Made by a program: the position numbers and the translations under genes. DNA of 64,000 bases from NCBI RefSeq assembly GCF_002631185.1, contig NZ_PDNU01000023.1, forward strand, positions 1-64,000. Direction: 5' to 3'. This DNA is from Teichococcus rhizosphaerae (lineage in GTDB: Bacteria > Pseudomonadota > Alphaproteobacteria > Acetobacterales > Acetobacteraceae). Shown here piece after piece: positions 51,975 through 61,013 of this stretch. Position 1 is the first letter of the stretch; each line of letters starts with the position of its first letter. The notes beneath the pieces were generated by a model, which worked only from the letters and a program-made list of their open reading frames with translations, ran no database searches and was not told the origin of the DNA.

Positions 51975-52763
51975 ATGGATCTGGGCCTGAGCGGGCGTCG
52001 CGCCCTGGTGATGGGGGCCTCGAAGGGCCTCGGCCGTTCGATCGCCGATGCGCTGGCGGCGGAGGGGGTGGCCGTCGCCGTCTCCGGCCGCAACCAGGAG
52101 AGCCTCGACCGCGTGGCGGCCGAGCTGCAGGCGCTCGGCGCGCCGAAGGCGGTCGGCATCCCGGCGGACGTGGCCGAGGGCGCGCAGATGGACCGCCTGG
52201 CCGATGCCGCCGTGGCGGCGCTGGGCGGCGTGGACATCCTGGTGCTGAACCATGGCGGCCCGCCGACCTGCTCGGCGCTGGAGATGAAGCAGGAGGACCT
52301 GGTCACCTGGTTCCAGCGCATCGTGCTCTCCCCCATCCGCATCGCCAACCGGCTGATCCCCGGCATGCGCGAGCGGAAGTGGGGCCGCATCCTGGCGGTG
52401 GGCTCCACCGGCATGGTGCAGCCGCTGCCCGGCCTGGCGCTGTCCAACACGCTGCGCGCCTCCATCGTCGGCTGGAACAAGACCCTCTCGGCCGAGCTGG
52501 CGGGCGAGGGCATCACCTGCAACATCCTGGCCCCCGGCGCCTTCGCGACCGACCGCACCGCCGAGACCCTGGCCGCCGCCGCCGCCAAGACGGGCAAGAG
52601 CATCGAGGCGCTGGTGGCCGAGCGTTCCGCCGCCATTCCCGCCGGCCGCTATGGCGAACCGCCGGAATTCGGGCCGATGGCCGCCTTCCTTGCCTCCGAC
52701 AAGGCCGCCTACACCACGGGCCGCATCCACATCATCGATGGCGGGGCCGTCCGCTGTGTCTGA
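51975..52763 (+). CDS. SDR-family protein lacking the usual YxxxK motif
   Basis: 262 residues from ATG 51975 (GGGAG 10 bases upstream). Rossmann start ALVMGASKGLGRSIADALAAEGV and NHGG in place of NNAG. After the Ser loop (ILAVGSTGMVQP), where YxxxK is expected, it has LALSNTLRASIVGW, so the catalytic Tyr and Lys are replaced. The end (YTTGRIHIIDGGAVR) is normal. SDRs with an LSNxLR segment form a known side branch of FabG-like proteins with unclear activity. Its stop overlaps the start region of the amidase gene. Confidence 0.88.
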   Translation: MDLGLSGRRALVMGASKGLGRSIADALAAEGVAVAVSGRNQESLDRVAAELQALGAPKAVGIPADVAEGAQMDRLADAAVAALGGVDILVLNHGGPPTCSALEMKQEDLVTWFQRIVLSPIRIANRLIPGMRERKWGRILAVGSTGMVQPLPGLALSNTLRASIVGWNKTLSAELAGEGITCNILAPGAFATDRTAETLAAAAAKTGKSIEALVAERSAAIPAGRYGEPPEFGPMAAFLASDKAAYTTGRIHIIDGGAVRCV

Positions 52764-52764
52764 G

Positions 52765-54036
52765 ATGGCCACCCGCCTGAACCTGGTGCCGGATGTCGAG
52801 CTGGCCGCCCGCATGTTCGACGAGCTGCGGGAAAGGAGCCGCGACGGCGAGGGCGTGACGCGCGAGGCCTATGGCCCCGGCGAGCGCATGGCCCACGCCC
52901 TCGCCCGGCGCGAGGCCGAGGCGCTGGGGCTGGAGGTGAGCGCCGACCCGGTCGGCAACCTCTACATGACCCTGCCCGGGCGCGACCGGGCGGCGCCGCG
53001 CGTGCTGCTCGGCAGCCATCTCGACTCCGTGCCCAATGGCGGCAACTACGATGGCGCGGCCGGCGTGCTGGCGGGCCTCGCCGCCGTCTCGGGCCTGAAG
53101 CGGGCGGGCTTCACGCCGGGGCGCGACATCGTGGTGATGGCGACGCGGGCGGAGGAGGCGGGGGCCTGGTTCCCCACCTCCTATCCCGGCAGCCGCGGCG
53201 CGCTGGGCCGGCTGAAGCCCGAGGAGCTGCAGGTGCGGCGCCAGGACAGCGGCCGCACGCTGGCCGAGCACATGCGCGAGGAAGGCTTCGACCCCGACTT
53301 CGCCGCGCGCGGCGAGCGCGTGCTGACGCCGGAGAACACCGCCGCCTTCCTGGAGCTGCATATCGAGCAGGGGCCGGTGCTGGACGCGGAGCGCATCCCC
53401 GTGGCCATCGTCACCGGCATCCCGGGCAGCCGGCGGCTGCGCCAGGGGCGGGTGCTCGGCGAGTACAACCATTCGGGCGGCACGCCGCGCCGCTACCGCC
53501 GCGACGCCGCCATCGCGCTGGCCGAGCTGGCGGTGGCGCTGGACGAGGAATGGGCGCTGCTGGAGGCGCGCGGCCACACCCTGGTCGTCACCTTCTGCAC
53601 GCTCGCCACCACGGCGGAGGCGGGCTTCACCAAGATCCCCGGCGAGGCCACCTTCATGCTGGACGTGCGCAGCGTGAACCCGGCCAGCGTCGATGCCATC
53701 TTCGCGGCGCTCGCGCGCAAGGTGCCGGAGATCGAGGCGCGGCGTGGCGTGCGCTTCGATCTGGGGGCCGAGACCGGCTCGCTGGCCTCGCCCATGGATG
53801 CGGGCCTCCGCGCCGCCCTCGCCCGCGCGGCGGAAGCGGCAGGGGTGCGGCACCGCGAGATGGCCTCGGGCGGCGGGCATGACGCGGCGGCCTTCGGCGC
53901 GGCCGGCATCCCGGCCGCCATGCTGTTCGTGCGCAACCAGAATGGCAGCCACAATCCGCACGAGGCGATGCGGATGGAGGACTTCGCGGAAGCCTGCGCC
54001 GTGGTGACGCACTGGCTGGCCGAGGCCGCGGGCTGA
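52765..54036 (+). CDS. Zn-dependent amidase/N-carbamoylase (hydantoinase/carbamoylase family)
   Basis: 423 residues from ATG 52765; a GTG at 52756 inside the SDR end is an option. M20-type site: GSHLDSVPNGGNYDGAAGVLAGLAAV (about 77-102) with His and Asp metal ligands, TRAEEAGAW, ELHIEQGPVLD, and SGGGHDAAAFGAAGIPAAMLFVRNQNGSHNPHE. Hydrolyses N-carbamoyl or amide groups of amino acid derivatives in the cytoplasm. Coupled to the SDR gene. Confidence 0.9.
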   Translation: MATRLNLVPDVELAARMFDELRERSRDGEGVTREAYGPGERMAHALARREAEALGLEVSADPVGNLYMTLPGRDRAAPRVLLGSHLDSVPNGGNYDGAAGVLAGLAAVSGLKRAGFTPGRDIVVMATRAEEAGAWFPTSYPGSRGALGRLKPEELQVRRQDSGRTLAEHMREEGFDPDFAARGERVLTPENTAAFLELHIEQGPVLDAERIPVAIVTGIPGSRRLRQGRVLGEYNHSGGTPRRYRRDAAIALAELAVALDEEWALLEARGHTLVVTFCTLATTAEAGFTKIPGEATFMLDVRSVNPASVDAIFAALARKVPEIEARRGVRFDLGAETGSLASPMDAGLRAALARAAEAAGVRHREMASGGGHDAAAFGAAGIPAAMLFVRNQNGSHNPHEAMRMEDFAEACAVVTHWLAEAAG

Positions 54037-54078
54037 AAGCGTGGGCCGGGAAGGCATCCCATCCCGGCCCACGCCTTC

Positions 54079-56637
54079 TCAGACGATGCTGACGGGCGCG
54101 CCGAAGGCCACGTTGTCCAGCCACAGGTCGGCGAGGCCGAACACGGGCGCTTCCTCCTCGCTGAAGATCACCGCGGCGAAGCCGAGCTGGTAGGTGCCGC
54201 TCTCCTCCACGGTGAAGTAGAGGTTGCTCCAGTCGCCGCCCGTTTCCGCGACCACGTAGATCTGGGCGTGGTCGTCATTCTGGAGCGAGATCAGGCCCAG
54301 GGTCTCGTAGCCGCCGGGTACGTCGTTCGCGAGCCAGAGATCGAAGGACACGGTCTGCCCCGCCTCGAGCTGCACCGTCGTCTTGACGGCGGAAGCCTCC
54401 AGATGGAGAGGCGCCGGCACGACGATCTCGGTGCCGCCCAGGAAGGCCGTCAGCCCCGCGAGATCGGCGCCCGGCACGAGGCCCGGAATGGCCGACATCA
54501 GCACTTCCCCGGCTGGAAGGTCGTTGGCGTCCATCACGGTGCCGAAGCTTTCCCAGCCCTGCAGCCCGTCCTCGAAGGTGAAGTCGATGCCCGGCGCCTC
54601 GTCCGTGCCGGCGATGGTGATGGCGATCTGCGTCTCGGTGCCGTCCGCCGCGCGGACGGTAACGGTGTCGGTCAGGCTGTCGCCTTCCTCCAGCGCCTGC
54701 ACCTCGGGGCGGTCATGGCCGGCGAAGGTGTAGATCCAGTCGCCCTCGCGGGAGATGTAGAGGCTGCCATACGCGCTCTCCACGACATCCTCCTGGAAAT
54801 AGGACTGGCAGCGGTCCGGGTCGTGGATGGTCAGCGTGCCGAAGGCGGTGGCGATGTCGTCCTCGACCACCGTGCCGGTGCTGAGGCCGCCGAAGGTGGG
54901 CGCCTCCGGCAGGTCGCTCACGCTGAGGGTGAAGGGGGTGACGACGGAAAGCCCGTGCCCGCCACGGTCCGTCGCCGTGACGTTGAGGCTGACGGTCGCG
55001 GCCTCCTCATGGTCGAGGGCGATCCCGTCCCGCAGCTTCAGCAGGTTGCCCACCACCTCGAAGCGGCCGTCATCCACGCTGAAGGCATGGGTGTCCCCCG
55101 CATCCGGGTCGATCGCGGCGAGGGTGCCGACCACCGCGCCGGCGGCGTTCTCCCACAGGTTGTGGCCGCTCAGGCGGATGTCGGAGGGCGAGTCGTTGCT
55201 GTCCAGCACCGGCAGGGTGAAGCTCCGCTCGGTGACGAGGCCATGCGAGTCGGTCGCCTTCACGCAGACGGTGATCTCCGCCTCCGCCTCGAAGTCGAGC
55301 GAGACGCCGTCCCGCAGCTTCAGCAGGTTGCCGTCCACCACCTCGAAGCGCGCATCCTCCGTGCTGAAGCACAGGCTGTCGCCGGCATCCGGGTCGGTGG
55401 CGGAAAGCCGGCCGAGATTGGCGCCGGCCAGGTTCTCGTGGAGCGGGACCGTGTCGAGGGCGAGGGCGGCAGGGGCCTCGTTGATGTCGCACACCGCGAG
55501 GTCGAAGGCGCGGGTGACGGACAGGCCGGTGGCGTCGGTCGCGGTGAGGGCGAGGCGCAGCGCCGGCTCGGCCTCGAAGTCGAGGGCGATGCCGTCCTTC
55601 AGCTTCAGCACGCCGTCCACGACCTCGAAGCGCTCGTCATCGACGGACCAGGCGAAGCTGTCGCCATCCGGGTCCCGCGCCTCCACCAGGCCCACCACGG
55701 CGCCGGGCCGCGCCTCCTGAAGCACCCGCTCGCCCGTCAGGGTGATCTCGGTGGGCGCCTCGTGGACGGGCCGGGCGCAGCGCTGCTCGCGGATGCCGTG
55801 CTCCAGGTAGTGCAGCATCGGGTTGATGCCGGCGGCGGCGACATCGGGGTTGTCGGCCAGGTACTTGGCGGCATCGAACTCGGGCGAGGGGTTGCGCTGC
55901 TCGCGCCAGCCGAAGCGCAGGTAATGCTCCAGCGGGTCCATGCCGGAGGCGGCGACGTCGGGGTTCTCCGACAGGTAGTGGTCGCGGTCGAACACGGCGT
56001 TGGCGGCGCGGCCCTCGGCGCGGCCGAACAGCACGTAATGCTGCTGCGGGCTCATCCCCGAGGCGGCGACATCGGGGTTCCGCGCCAGGTAGTACTCGGC
56101 GTCGAAGCCCATCACCTGCAACGACCCCGGCGTCGCGGAGCGGCCCTCGAAGCGGCCATGGGCGATGTAGTGCTCGAGCGGGTTGATGCCGGAGGCGGCG
56201 ACATCCGGATTGGCGGCCAAATAGGCGTCCGTGTCGAAGAAGGGGGAGGGGTCGCGGCCCTCCAGCCAGCCGAAGACGCGGTAATGCGTCAGCGGGTCCA
56301 TGCCCGAGGCGGCGACATCCGGGTTGGCGGCCAGATAGGCCTTCGCGTCGAACAGCCCGCCGGTGTCGCGCCCTTCCCGCCAGCCATGGGAAGCGTAGTG
56401 GCCATCCGCGTCCAGCCCGGCCAGCCACACATCGTGGTTGCGGCTGTAGTAGAGCAGGTCATCGACCAGCAGGTCGCCATTCGTGTCGTCCACCGTGCCG
56501 TCGGCGAAGACATAGCGCCCGCCCGCGGCAAGCTCGGTGCGCTCGCCGCCCGGGCCGCGGATGGTGACCACGCCGCCATTCTGCACGATGGTCGCCTCGG
56601 TCAGACGAAAGCTGAAGGTTGTGGTGTTGATGGACAT
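54079..56637 (-). CDS. Large repeat protein: NPDVAASG repeats, cadherin-like domains, VCBS domain
   Basis: 852 residues, no signal peptide. Residues about 96-287 hold five repeats of about 40 residues with FDAxxYLAxNPDVAASGMxPLxHYxxFGxxEGR; a degenerate copy precedes them. Then three cadherin-like repeats (about 298-393, 394-488, 489-583) with FEVVDGxLLKLRDGIALDFE, a VCBS-like domain (about 590-680: GTLTIHDPD...AYGSLYISREGDWIYTFAGHD) and a C-terminal beta-sandwich (about 690-850). This build suggests a type I-secreted adhesin or matrix protein; Ca2+ binding is likely. No exporter lies nearby. The upstream gap is very AT-rich. Confidence 0.85.
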   Translation of the reverse strand: MSINTTTFSFRLTEATIVQNGGVVTIRGPGGERTELAAGGRYVFADGTVDDTNGDLLVDDLLYYSRNHDVWLAGLDADGHYASHGWREGRDTGGLFDAKAYLAANPDVAASGMDPLTHYRVFGWLEGRDPSPFFDTDAYLAANPDVAASGINPLEHYIAHGRFEGRSATPGSLQVMGFDAEYYLARNPDVAASGMSPQQHYVLFGRAEGRAANAVFDRDHYLSENPDVAASGMDPLEHYLRFGWREQRNPSPEFDAAKYLADNPDVAAAGINPMLHYLEHGIREQRCARPVHEAPTEITLTGERVLQEARPGAVVGLVEARDPDGDSFAWSVDDERFEVVDGVLKLKDGIALDFEAEPALRLALTATDATGLSVTRAFDLAVCDINEAPAALALDTVPLHENLAGANLGRLSATDPDAGDSLCFSTEDARFEVVDGNLLKLRDGVSLDFEAEAEITVCVKATDSHGLVTERSFTLPVLDSNDSPSDIRLSGHNLWENAAGAVVGTLAAIDPDAGDTHAFSVDDGRFEVVGNLLKLRDGIALDHEEAATVSLNVTATDRGGHGLSVVTPFTLSVSDLPEAPTFGGLSTGTVVEDDIATAFGTLTIHDPDRCQSYFQEDVVESAYGSLYISREGDWIYTFAGHDRPEVQALEEGDSLTDTVTVRAADGTETQIAITIAGTDEAPGIDFTFEDGLQGWESFGTVMDANDLPAGEVLMSAIPGLVPGADLAGLTAFLGGTEIVVPAPLHLEASAVKTTVQLEAGQTVSFDLWLANDVPGGYETLGLISLQNDDHAQIYVVAETGGDWSNLYFTVEESGTYQLGFAAVIFSEEEAPVFGLADLWLDNVAFGAPVSIV

Positions 56638-56777
56638 GATTCCCCCGAACCAGCAGGCGCTTTCCAGAAATTCGTCGGAACTGACGGTTTTTTATACGTT
56701 GTTAATTAATTCGTTGTCCGATCAAAAATTCGTTTTCATGGAATCATTAGTGAGGCAATGTAAGGAGAGTACTCGCC
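56638..56777. promoter_or_regulatory. AT-rich divergent promoter region (adhesin / YaiI)
   Basis: 140 bases with ATACGTTGTTAATTAATTCG and other AT-rich runs, by far the least GC-rich stretch here. It separates two divergent genes. AT-richness of this sort can attract H-NS-like silencers (MucR/Ros type in alphaproteobacteria), but no specific site is claimed. Confidence 0.5.
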
Positions 56778-57299
56778 ATGACTGACCAAGGCCTGCAAGC
56801 GCCTGAAATCTGGGTGGATGGCGATGCCTGCCCGGTGCGGGAGGAAGTCTTCCGCGTGGCCGGCCGGCTCAACCTTGTGGTGCACGTCGTGTCGAACGGG
56901 GCGCGCGGCATCCGGCTGCCGGAGGCGCCCTGGATCCGCCGCGTCATCGTGGCCGAAGGGGCGGACGCCGCCGATGACTGGATCGCCGAACGGATCCGCG
57001 GGCAGGATCTCTGCATCACGGCCGACATCCCGCTGGCCTCGCGCTGCCTGGAGCGCGGCGCCCGCGCGCTGGCGCCGAACGGCCGTGTCTGGACCACCGA
57101 CAACATCGGTAGCGCCCTGGCGGGGCGGGAGGTGGCGCGCCACCTGCGCGAGATCGGCGCCGCCACGCGCGGGCCGGCGCCGATGGCCGCCGCCGACAGG
57201 TCGCGCTTCCTGTCGGCGCTGGAGACGGAGGTGCAGGCGGCCATCCGCGGCGTGCGCGGCGCGGCGCCGACGCTGTGGCGGCCAGGGCTGGAGTTCTGA
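56778..57299 (+). CDS. YaiI/YqxD (DUF188) family protein
   Basis: 173 residues with AAGGAGAG before ATG 56778. Family hallmarks: IWVDGDACPVREEVFRVAGR near the start, VVSNG, GADAADDWIAERI, LCITADIPLASRCLERGARALAPNGR, and the end FLSALE. The fold is PIN-like, with conserved Asp, but the role is unknown. Monocistronic. Confidence 0.92.
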   Translation: MTDQGLQAPEIWVDGDACPVREEVFRVAGRLNLVVHVVSNGARGIRLPEAPWIRRVIVAEGADAADDWIAERIRGQDLCITADIPLASRCLERGARALAPNGRVWTTDNIGSALAGREVARHLREIGAATRGPAPMAAADRSRFLSALETEVQAAIRGVRGAAPTLWRPGLEF

Positions 57300-57573
57300 G
57301 GCGGCGGCGAGGGCTGGCGGCCTCTCCCCCCCCGCCTCATCCTTCTCCGCCGGTCAGGTCATGGGGGCCTCGGGCGCCGGCAGGGCCCGCACCTTCAGCG
57401 TGCCCGGAGGGCGGCGGGGATCTCCCGCCGCACCGGCGCGGCATCCTGGCGCGCCGGCGGCCACCGGCGAGCAGGCCGGCCTTGCAGGGGCCGCCAACCG
57501 CCGGATGCGCGGCCCGCGCATGAGGGGAGATGCCCCGCCGCGCCGGCGGTTGCCCCGGGCGCCTCCTGGCGGC

Positions 57574-59949
57574 TCAGCCGGCGGGAACCAGCACGATGTG
57601 CTGCATCTCCATCGCGTCCACCGCCTCGCGCGAATAGAGCAGGGGCACGTATTCGCCGCGCGCCCAATGCGGCGCCAGGTCGGCGTAGTGCGGCGAGGCC
57701 GGGTCGCCGGACTGGCCGGGGGCGTTGATGCACAGGCTGTTGTCCCAGGCCCCCACATCCATCACCAGCCGGACGGAGGCGCCGTAGGTGCAGCGGAAAT
57801 CGCCGGGCCGGTAGCCGGTGTGCATCGGCGTCGAGGCGCTGCCGCCCACGGGAAAGGGGCCGACATCGAGGTTGCCGGCCTCCGGCGCCACGCCCATCAG
57901 CGCGTGGCTGAAATAGCCCTGGTGCAGCCGGCCCCATTGCCAACCGGCGGGAGAGACGCCCATGCGCGCCTCGCAGTCGCGGAAGGCGGCGAGCAGGCAC
58001 TCGGTCAGCAGCGCGTCGCGCGCGCGGGCGGGGTCGGGGCCAAGGCGCGCATCGGGCCGCTCCAGCGCGCGCAGCAGGCTCTCCATGTCCTGCGGCAGCA
58101 GCAGCGGGCGCAGCGTGGCGTCCGGCACCAGCGCGGCCAGCAGGCGGGGCTTGAGGTGCTTGGTGAGGAAGACCTCGAACAGCGCGGCGGCGGCGCTGTC
58201 GGCTTCCAGCCGGTGGTCCCAATCCTCCAGCAGCGTGCGGGCGGCCCACAGCTCCGGCTCGGCGCCGCGCGGCAGCGCCAGCAGCAGCGCGCAAAGGCGG
58301 CGGGCGGGGAGGGAGGTCACGTCGGTCTGCAGGTCGGTGGAATCGGCCAGCGTCAGCAACGGGCCGCGCGTCAGCGCCTCGCGGATGCGGCGGGCGCGGG
58401 ACGCCTCCGTCCACTCATAGCCGAAGGTCTTCGTCGCGTGTGGCCAGTCGGCCGGCATGTTCTGCTCGTTGGCGCTGTGGACGAAGCCTTCCAGCGGGTC
58501 CACCCGCCACGGATACTCGGCCGGGTCCAGCATGCCGGACCATTCGTGGCTGCCGTCGCCCGGCACGGGCAGCAGCCCGTCCCAGTTCGGCCGCTGCGGC
58601 GCGAAGCCGGCCGGCGCCCAGGCCACCGTGCCGCCCACATCGGCATAGACCTTGTTGACCGAGGGCGTGCCCCAGCGGCGTAGCGCGTCGCGGAACTCGT
58701 CCAGGCTGCGCGCGCGCATGGAGGAGAGGCTGCCGAGATAGGGCGCCGCGCCCGGCTGCGACCACACCGTGCGGATGGCCACCGCCCGCCGCGCCGCGCG
58801 ATCCTCGGCGATGACGGGGCCGTGGCGGGTGAAGCACAGCTCCAGCACCTGCTCGGGGTGGCCCTTCACCGCGAAGCGCTCCTCCACCACCTCCATGGCC
58901 TCGAAGCCGTCGCCGTGGCGGTAGTGGCGCGGCATGTCATGCGCCATCTCGTAGACATAGACGTCCTCCTGGTCCGCGCCATGGATGGTCAGCGCGAAGG
59001 CGGCGGTGCCGTTATGGCCGATGGAAATGCCGGGCACCCCCGGCTCGCCGGCGCCGATGGCGTTGAAGCCCGGGCTTTCCAGATGGACGATGTAGCGCAG
59101 CGAGGGCGCGGCATGCGCCCGGTGCGGGTCGGAGGCCAGGATCGGCCGGCCGCTCTCGGTGCGGCTGCCATGGATGGCCCAGTTGTTGGAGCCCTCCATC
59201 TCGGCGCCCTCCACAATCTCGCCCAGGTCGGTGACGCCCGTCCAGCGCCGCCACGCCTCCAGCGGCGCGGCCAGGCGCTCGGGCGAGAAGGTGACGCCGG
59301 CGGTGGCGAGCTTGAACTGCGTCAGCACCTCGAGGCCCAGCGCGGACAGGTCGAGCCCCGCGGCGCGCGCCGGCTCCTTCATCGGCTCCAGGTTCTTGCG
59401 CAGCAGGTCGGTGGCGAGGTCGGCGCGGCTGAGCACGATGGCGCGCAGCACCTCGGACAGCGCGTTGCGCGTCAGGCTGTGGCTGCGGATGCGCACCACA
59501 TCCTCCGCCGACCAGCGCTGCGGCCGGGTGCCCATGGCGGCGAACTCGGGCGGCAGGCGGCGCGGTTCGGCCTCCACCAGCGCCACATAGGCGTTGATGC
59601 CGGCCACAAAGGCCTCGCAGATCGCGCGCGCATCCGGGGCATAGGCGGCGAACTCGGCCTCGATGTCGCCGCGGTAGAGGAACAGGCGGGAGGCGCGGTC
59701 CTGCGCGAGATAGCCCGGCCCGAAATCGGCGGCGAGCAGCCCGAGGCCGCGCTTGCGCCAGAGGTCGATCTGCCACAGCCGGTCGCGCGCCGCGTTGAAG
59801 CCCTGCGCCAGGAACAGGTCGTGCTCGTTCTCGGCCCGCAGATGCGGGATGCCCCAGCGGTCCACATGGATCGAGGCGGGCTGCCGCAGCCCGGCCACGG
59901 CAATCCGCTCGTCTCGCAGCAGCGGCTCGGTGGAGGTGGTCTCAGTCAT
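57574..59949 (-). CDS. Penicillin acylase family protein (Ntn hydrolase), no evident signal peptide
   Basis: 791 residues. Alpha-chain region HVDRWGIPHLRAENEHDLFLAQGFNAARDRLWQIDLWRKRG. The nucleophile Ser starts the beta chain in GSNNWAIHGSRTESGRPILASDPH (about residue 253), with FNAIGAGEPGVPGISIGHNGTAAFALT and PWRVDPLEGFVHSANEQN later. Family members self-cleave in front of that Ser and hydrolyse amides such as beta-lactams or acyl-homoserine lactones. Most are periplasmic; here no leader is seen, so it may act in the cytoplasm. It lies 134 bases from the IclR gene on the same strand. Confidence 0.9.
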   Translation of the reverse strand: MTETTSTEPLLRDERIAVAGLRQPASIHVDRWGIPHLRAENEHDLFLAQGFNAARDRLWQIDLWRKRGLGLLAADFGPGYLAQDRASRLFLYRGDIEAEFAAYAPDARAICEAFVAGINAYVALVEAEPRRLPPEFAAMGTRPQRWSAEDVVRIRSHSLTRNALSEVLRAIVLSRADLATDLLRKNLEPMKEPARAAGLDLSALGLEVLTQFKLATAGVTFSPERLAAPLEAWRRWTGVTDLGEIVEGAEMEGSNNWAIHGSRTESGRPILASDPHRAHAAPSLRYIVHLESPGFNAIGAGEPGVPGISIGHNGTAAFALTIHGADQEDVYVYEMAHDMPRHYRHGDGFEAMEVVEERFAVKGHPEQVLELCFTRHGPVIAEDRAARRAVAIRTVWSQPGAAPYLGSLSSMRARSLDEFRDALRRWGTPSVNKVYADVGGTVAWAPAGFAPQRPNWDGLLPVPGDGSHEWSGMLDPAEYPWRVDPLEGFVHSANEQNMPADWPHATKTFGYEWTEASRARRIREALTRGPLLTLADSTDLQTDVTSLPARRLCALLLALPRGAEPELWAARTLLEDWDHRLEADSAAAALFEVFLTKHLKPRLLAALVPDATLRPLLLPQDMESLLRALERPDARLGPDPARARDALLTECLLAAFRDCEARMGVSPAGWQWGRLHQGYFSHALMGVAPEAGNLDVGPFPVGGSASTPMHTGYRPGDFRCTYGASVRLVMDVGAWDNSLCINAPGQSGDPASPHYADLAPHWARGEYVPLLYSREAVDAMEMQHIVLVPAG

Positions 59950-60083
59950 CGGTCACAGCGTCCCTGGCAGCGCGTGGGCGCGAGGCTAGAAGCCCGATGC
60001 CCGCCGCGCAATCCGGGCAAAACCCTGGATGGACAAGGCGGTATCGGTGTGCGATTGCCGCCCCGTCCAGCCGGACTGCGCCC

Positions 60084-60851
60084 TCAGCGGCCGCTGCCGC
60101 CGCTCAGCGCCCGTGCCGCCTCCAGCGCCAGCGGCGCGAAGCGCGCGGCGAAACGCGCGGCCGGCCATTCGGCCAGCGAGCCGGCCACATGGATCGCCCC
60201 CACCGGCCGCCCCTGCTGGTCGAGGATGGCGGCGCCGATCACCACCTCGCCGATCAGCATCTCCTCCTGCGCCAGGCAGTAGCCCTCGCGCCGCGCCAGC
60301 TCGATGCGGGCCAGGATGGCGTCCGGGTCGAGCAGCGTCTTGGGCGTGACGGGGCGCAGCTCGGCGCGGTCGAGCAGCGCGGCGACCTCATCACGCGGGA
60401 GGTGCGCCAGGCAGGCGCGGCCGCCGGCGGCGCTGAAGCTGGGCAGGCGGCGGCCCACCAGCGTGGCGAAGAAGGTTTCCCGCTTGGTCTGCCGGCGCAG
60501 CGCGTAGACGATGCTGGTGCCGTCGAACAGGCTGAGATCGACGCGCTCCCCGGTGCTGCGCTGCAGGTCGATCACCACCGGCGTGGCGCGCTCCACCAGC
60601 GGGCGGCTGCGCAGGAAGTCGAAGCTGCGGTCGAGGATCTTGCGGCCCGGCGTGTAGCCCCGGCCATTGTGCCCGCGCTCCAGGTAGCCGAGCTTGAGCA
60701 GGGTGTGCGCCATGCGCTGGGCGGAGCTGCGGTCGATGCCCGAGATGGCGGCCAGCTCGTTCAGGCTCAGCTCGCCCGGCTGCCGGGAGAAGGCCTCCAG
60801 CAGCGCCAGTCCCTTCTGCAGGGATTGCACGAACAGCCTGTCCTCCGCCAT
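60084..60851 (-). CDS. IclR-family transcriptional regulator
   Basis: 255 residues from ATG 60851. N-terminal winged HTH (LQKGLALLEAFSRQPGELSLNELAAISGIDRSSAQRMAHTLLKLGYLE) and the IclR effector domain (RSTGERVDLSLFDGTSIVYALRR, PSFSAAGGRACLAHLPRDEVAALLDR, EGYCLAQEEMLIGEVVIGAAILDQQGRPVGAIHVAG). Divergent from the D-aminoacylase gene and upstream of the penicillin acylase gene, so it probably controls one or both. Effector unknown. Confidence 0.92.
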   Translation of the reverse strand: MAEDRLFVQSLQKGLALLEAFSRQPGELSLNELAAISGIDRSSAQRMAHTLLKLGYLERGHNGRGYTPGRKILDRSFDFLRSRPLVERATPVVIDLQRSTGERVDLSLFDGTSIVYALRRQTKRETFFATLVGRRLPSFSAAGGRACLAHLPRDEVAALLDRAELRPVTPKTLLDPDAILARIELARREGYCLAQEEMLIGEVVIGAAILDQQGRPVGAIHVAGSLAEWPAARFAARFAPLALEAARALSGGSGR

Positions 60852-61013
60852 CGCCGGCCCCTCACATTGTGCGGGGCGTCTTGGGGCCGCCGCGGCCATG
60901 GCGCAAGAGCGAAGGGGAAAAAGCCGCCCGCCGCACGGCCCGGGCCTGGATCAGCGCGCCGGACGGAGGCATGATCGACCGCCCCGCCGCCTGCCAAGAG
61001 GATCTGTTTCGCC

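Noticed and set aside
55780-56400. Regular repeats of about 120 bases
   Set aside because: They encode the NPDVAASG protein repeats of the adhesin-like gene; not a CRISPR array or non-coding satellite.
57300-57573. Possible small gene between the YaiI and penicillin acylase genes
   Set aside because: Only low-complexity Arg/Pro/Gly frames with no ribosome site or family match.
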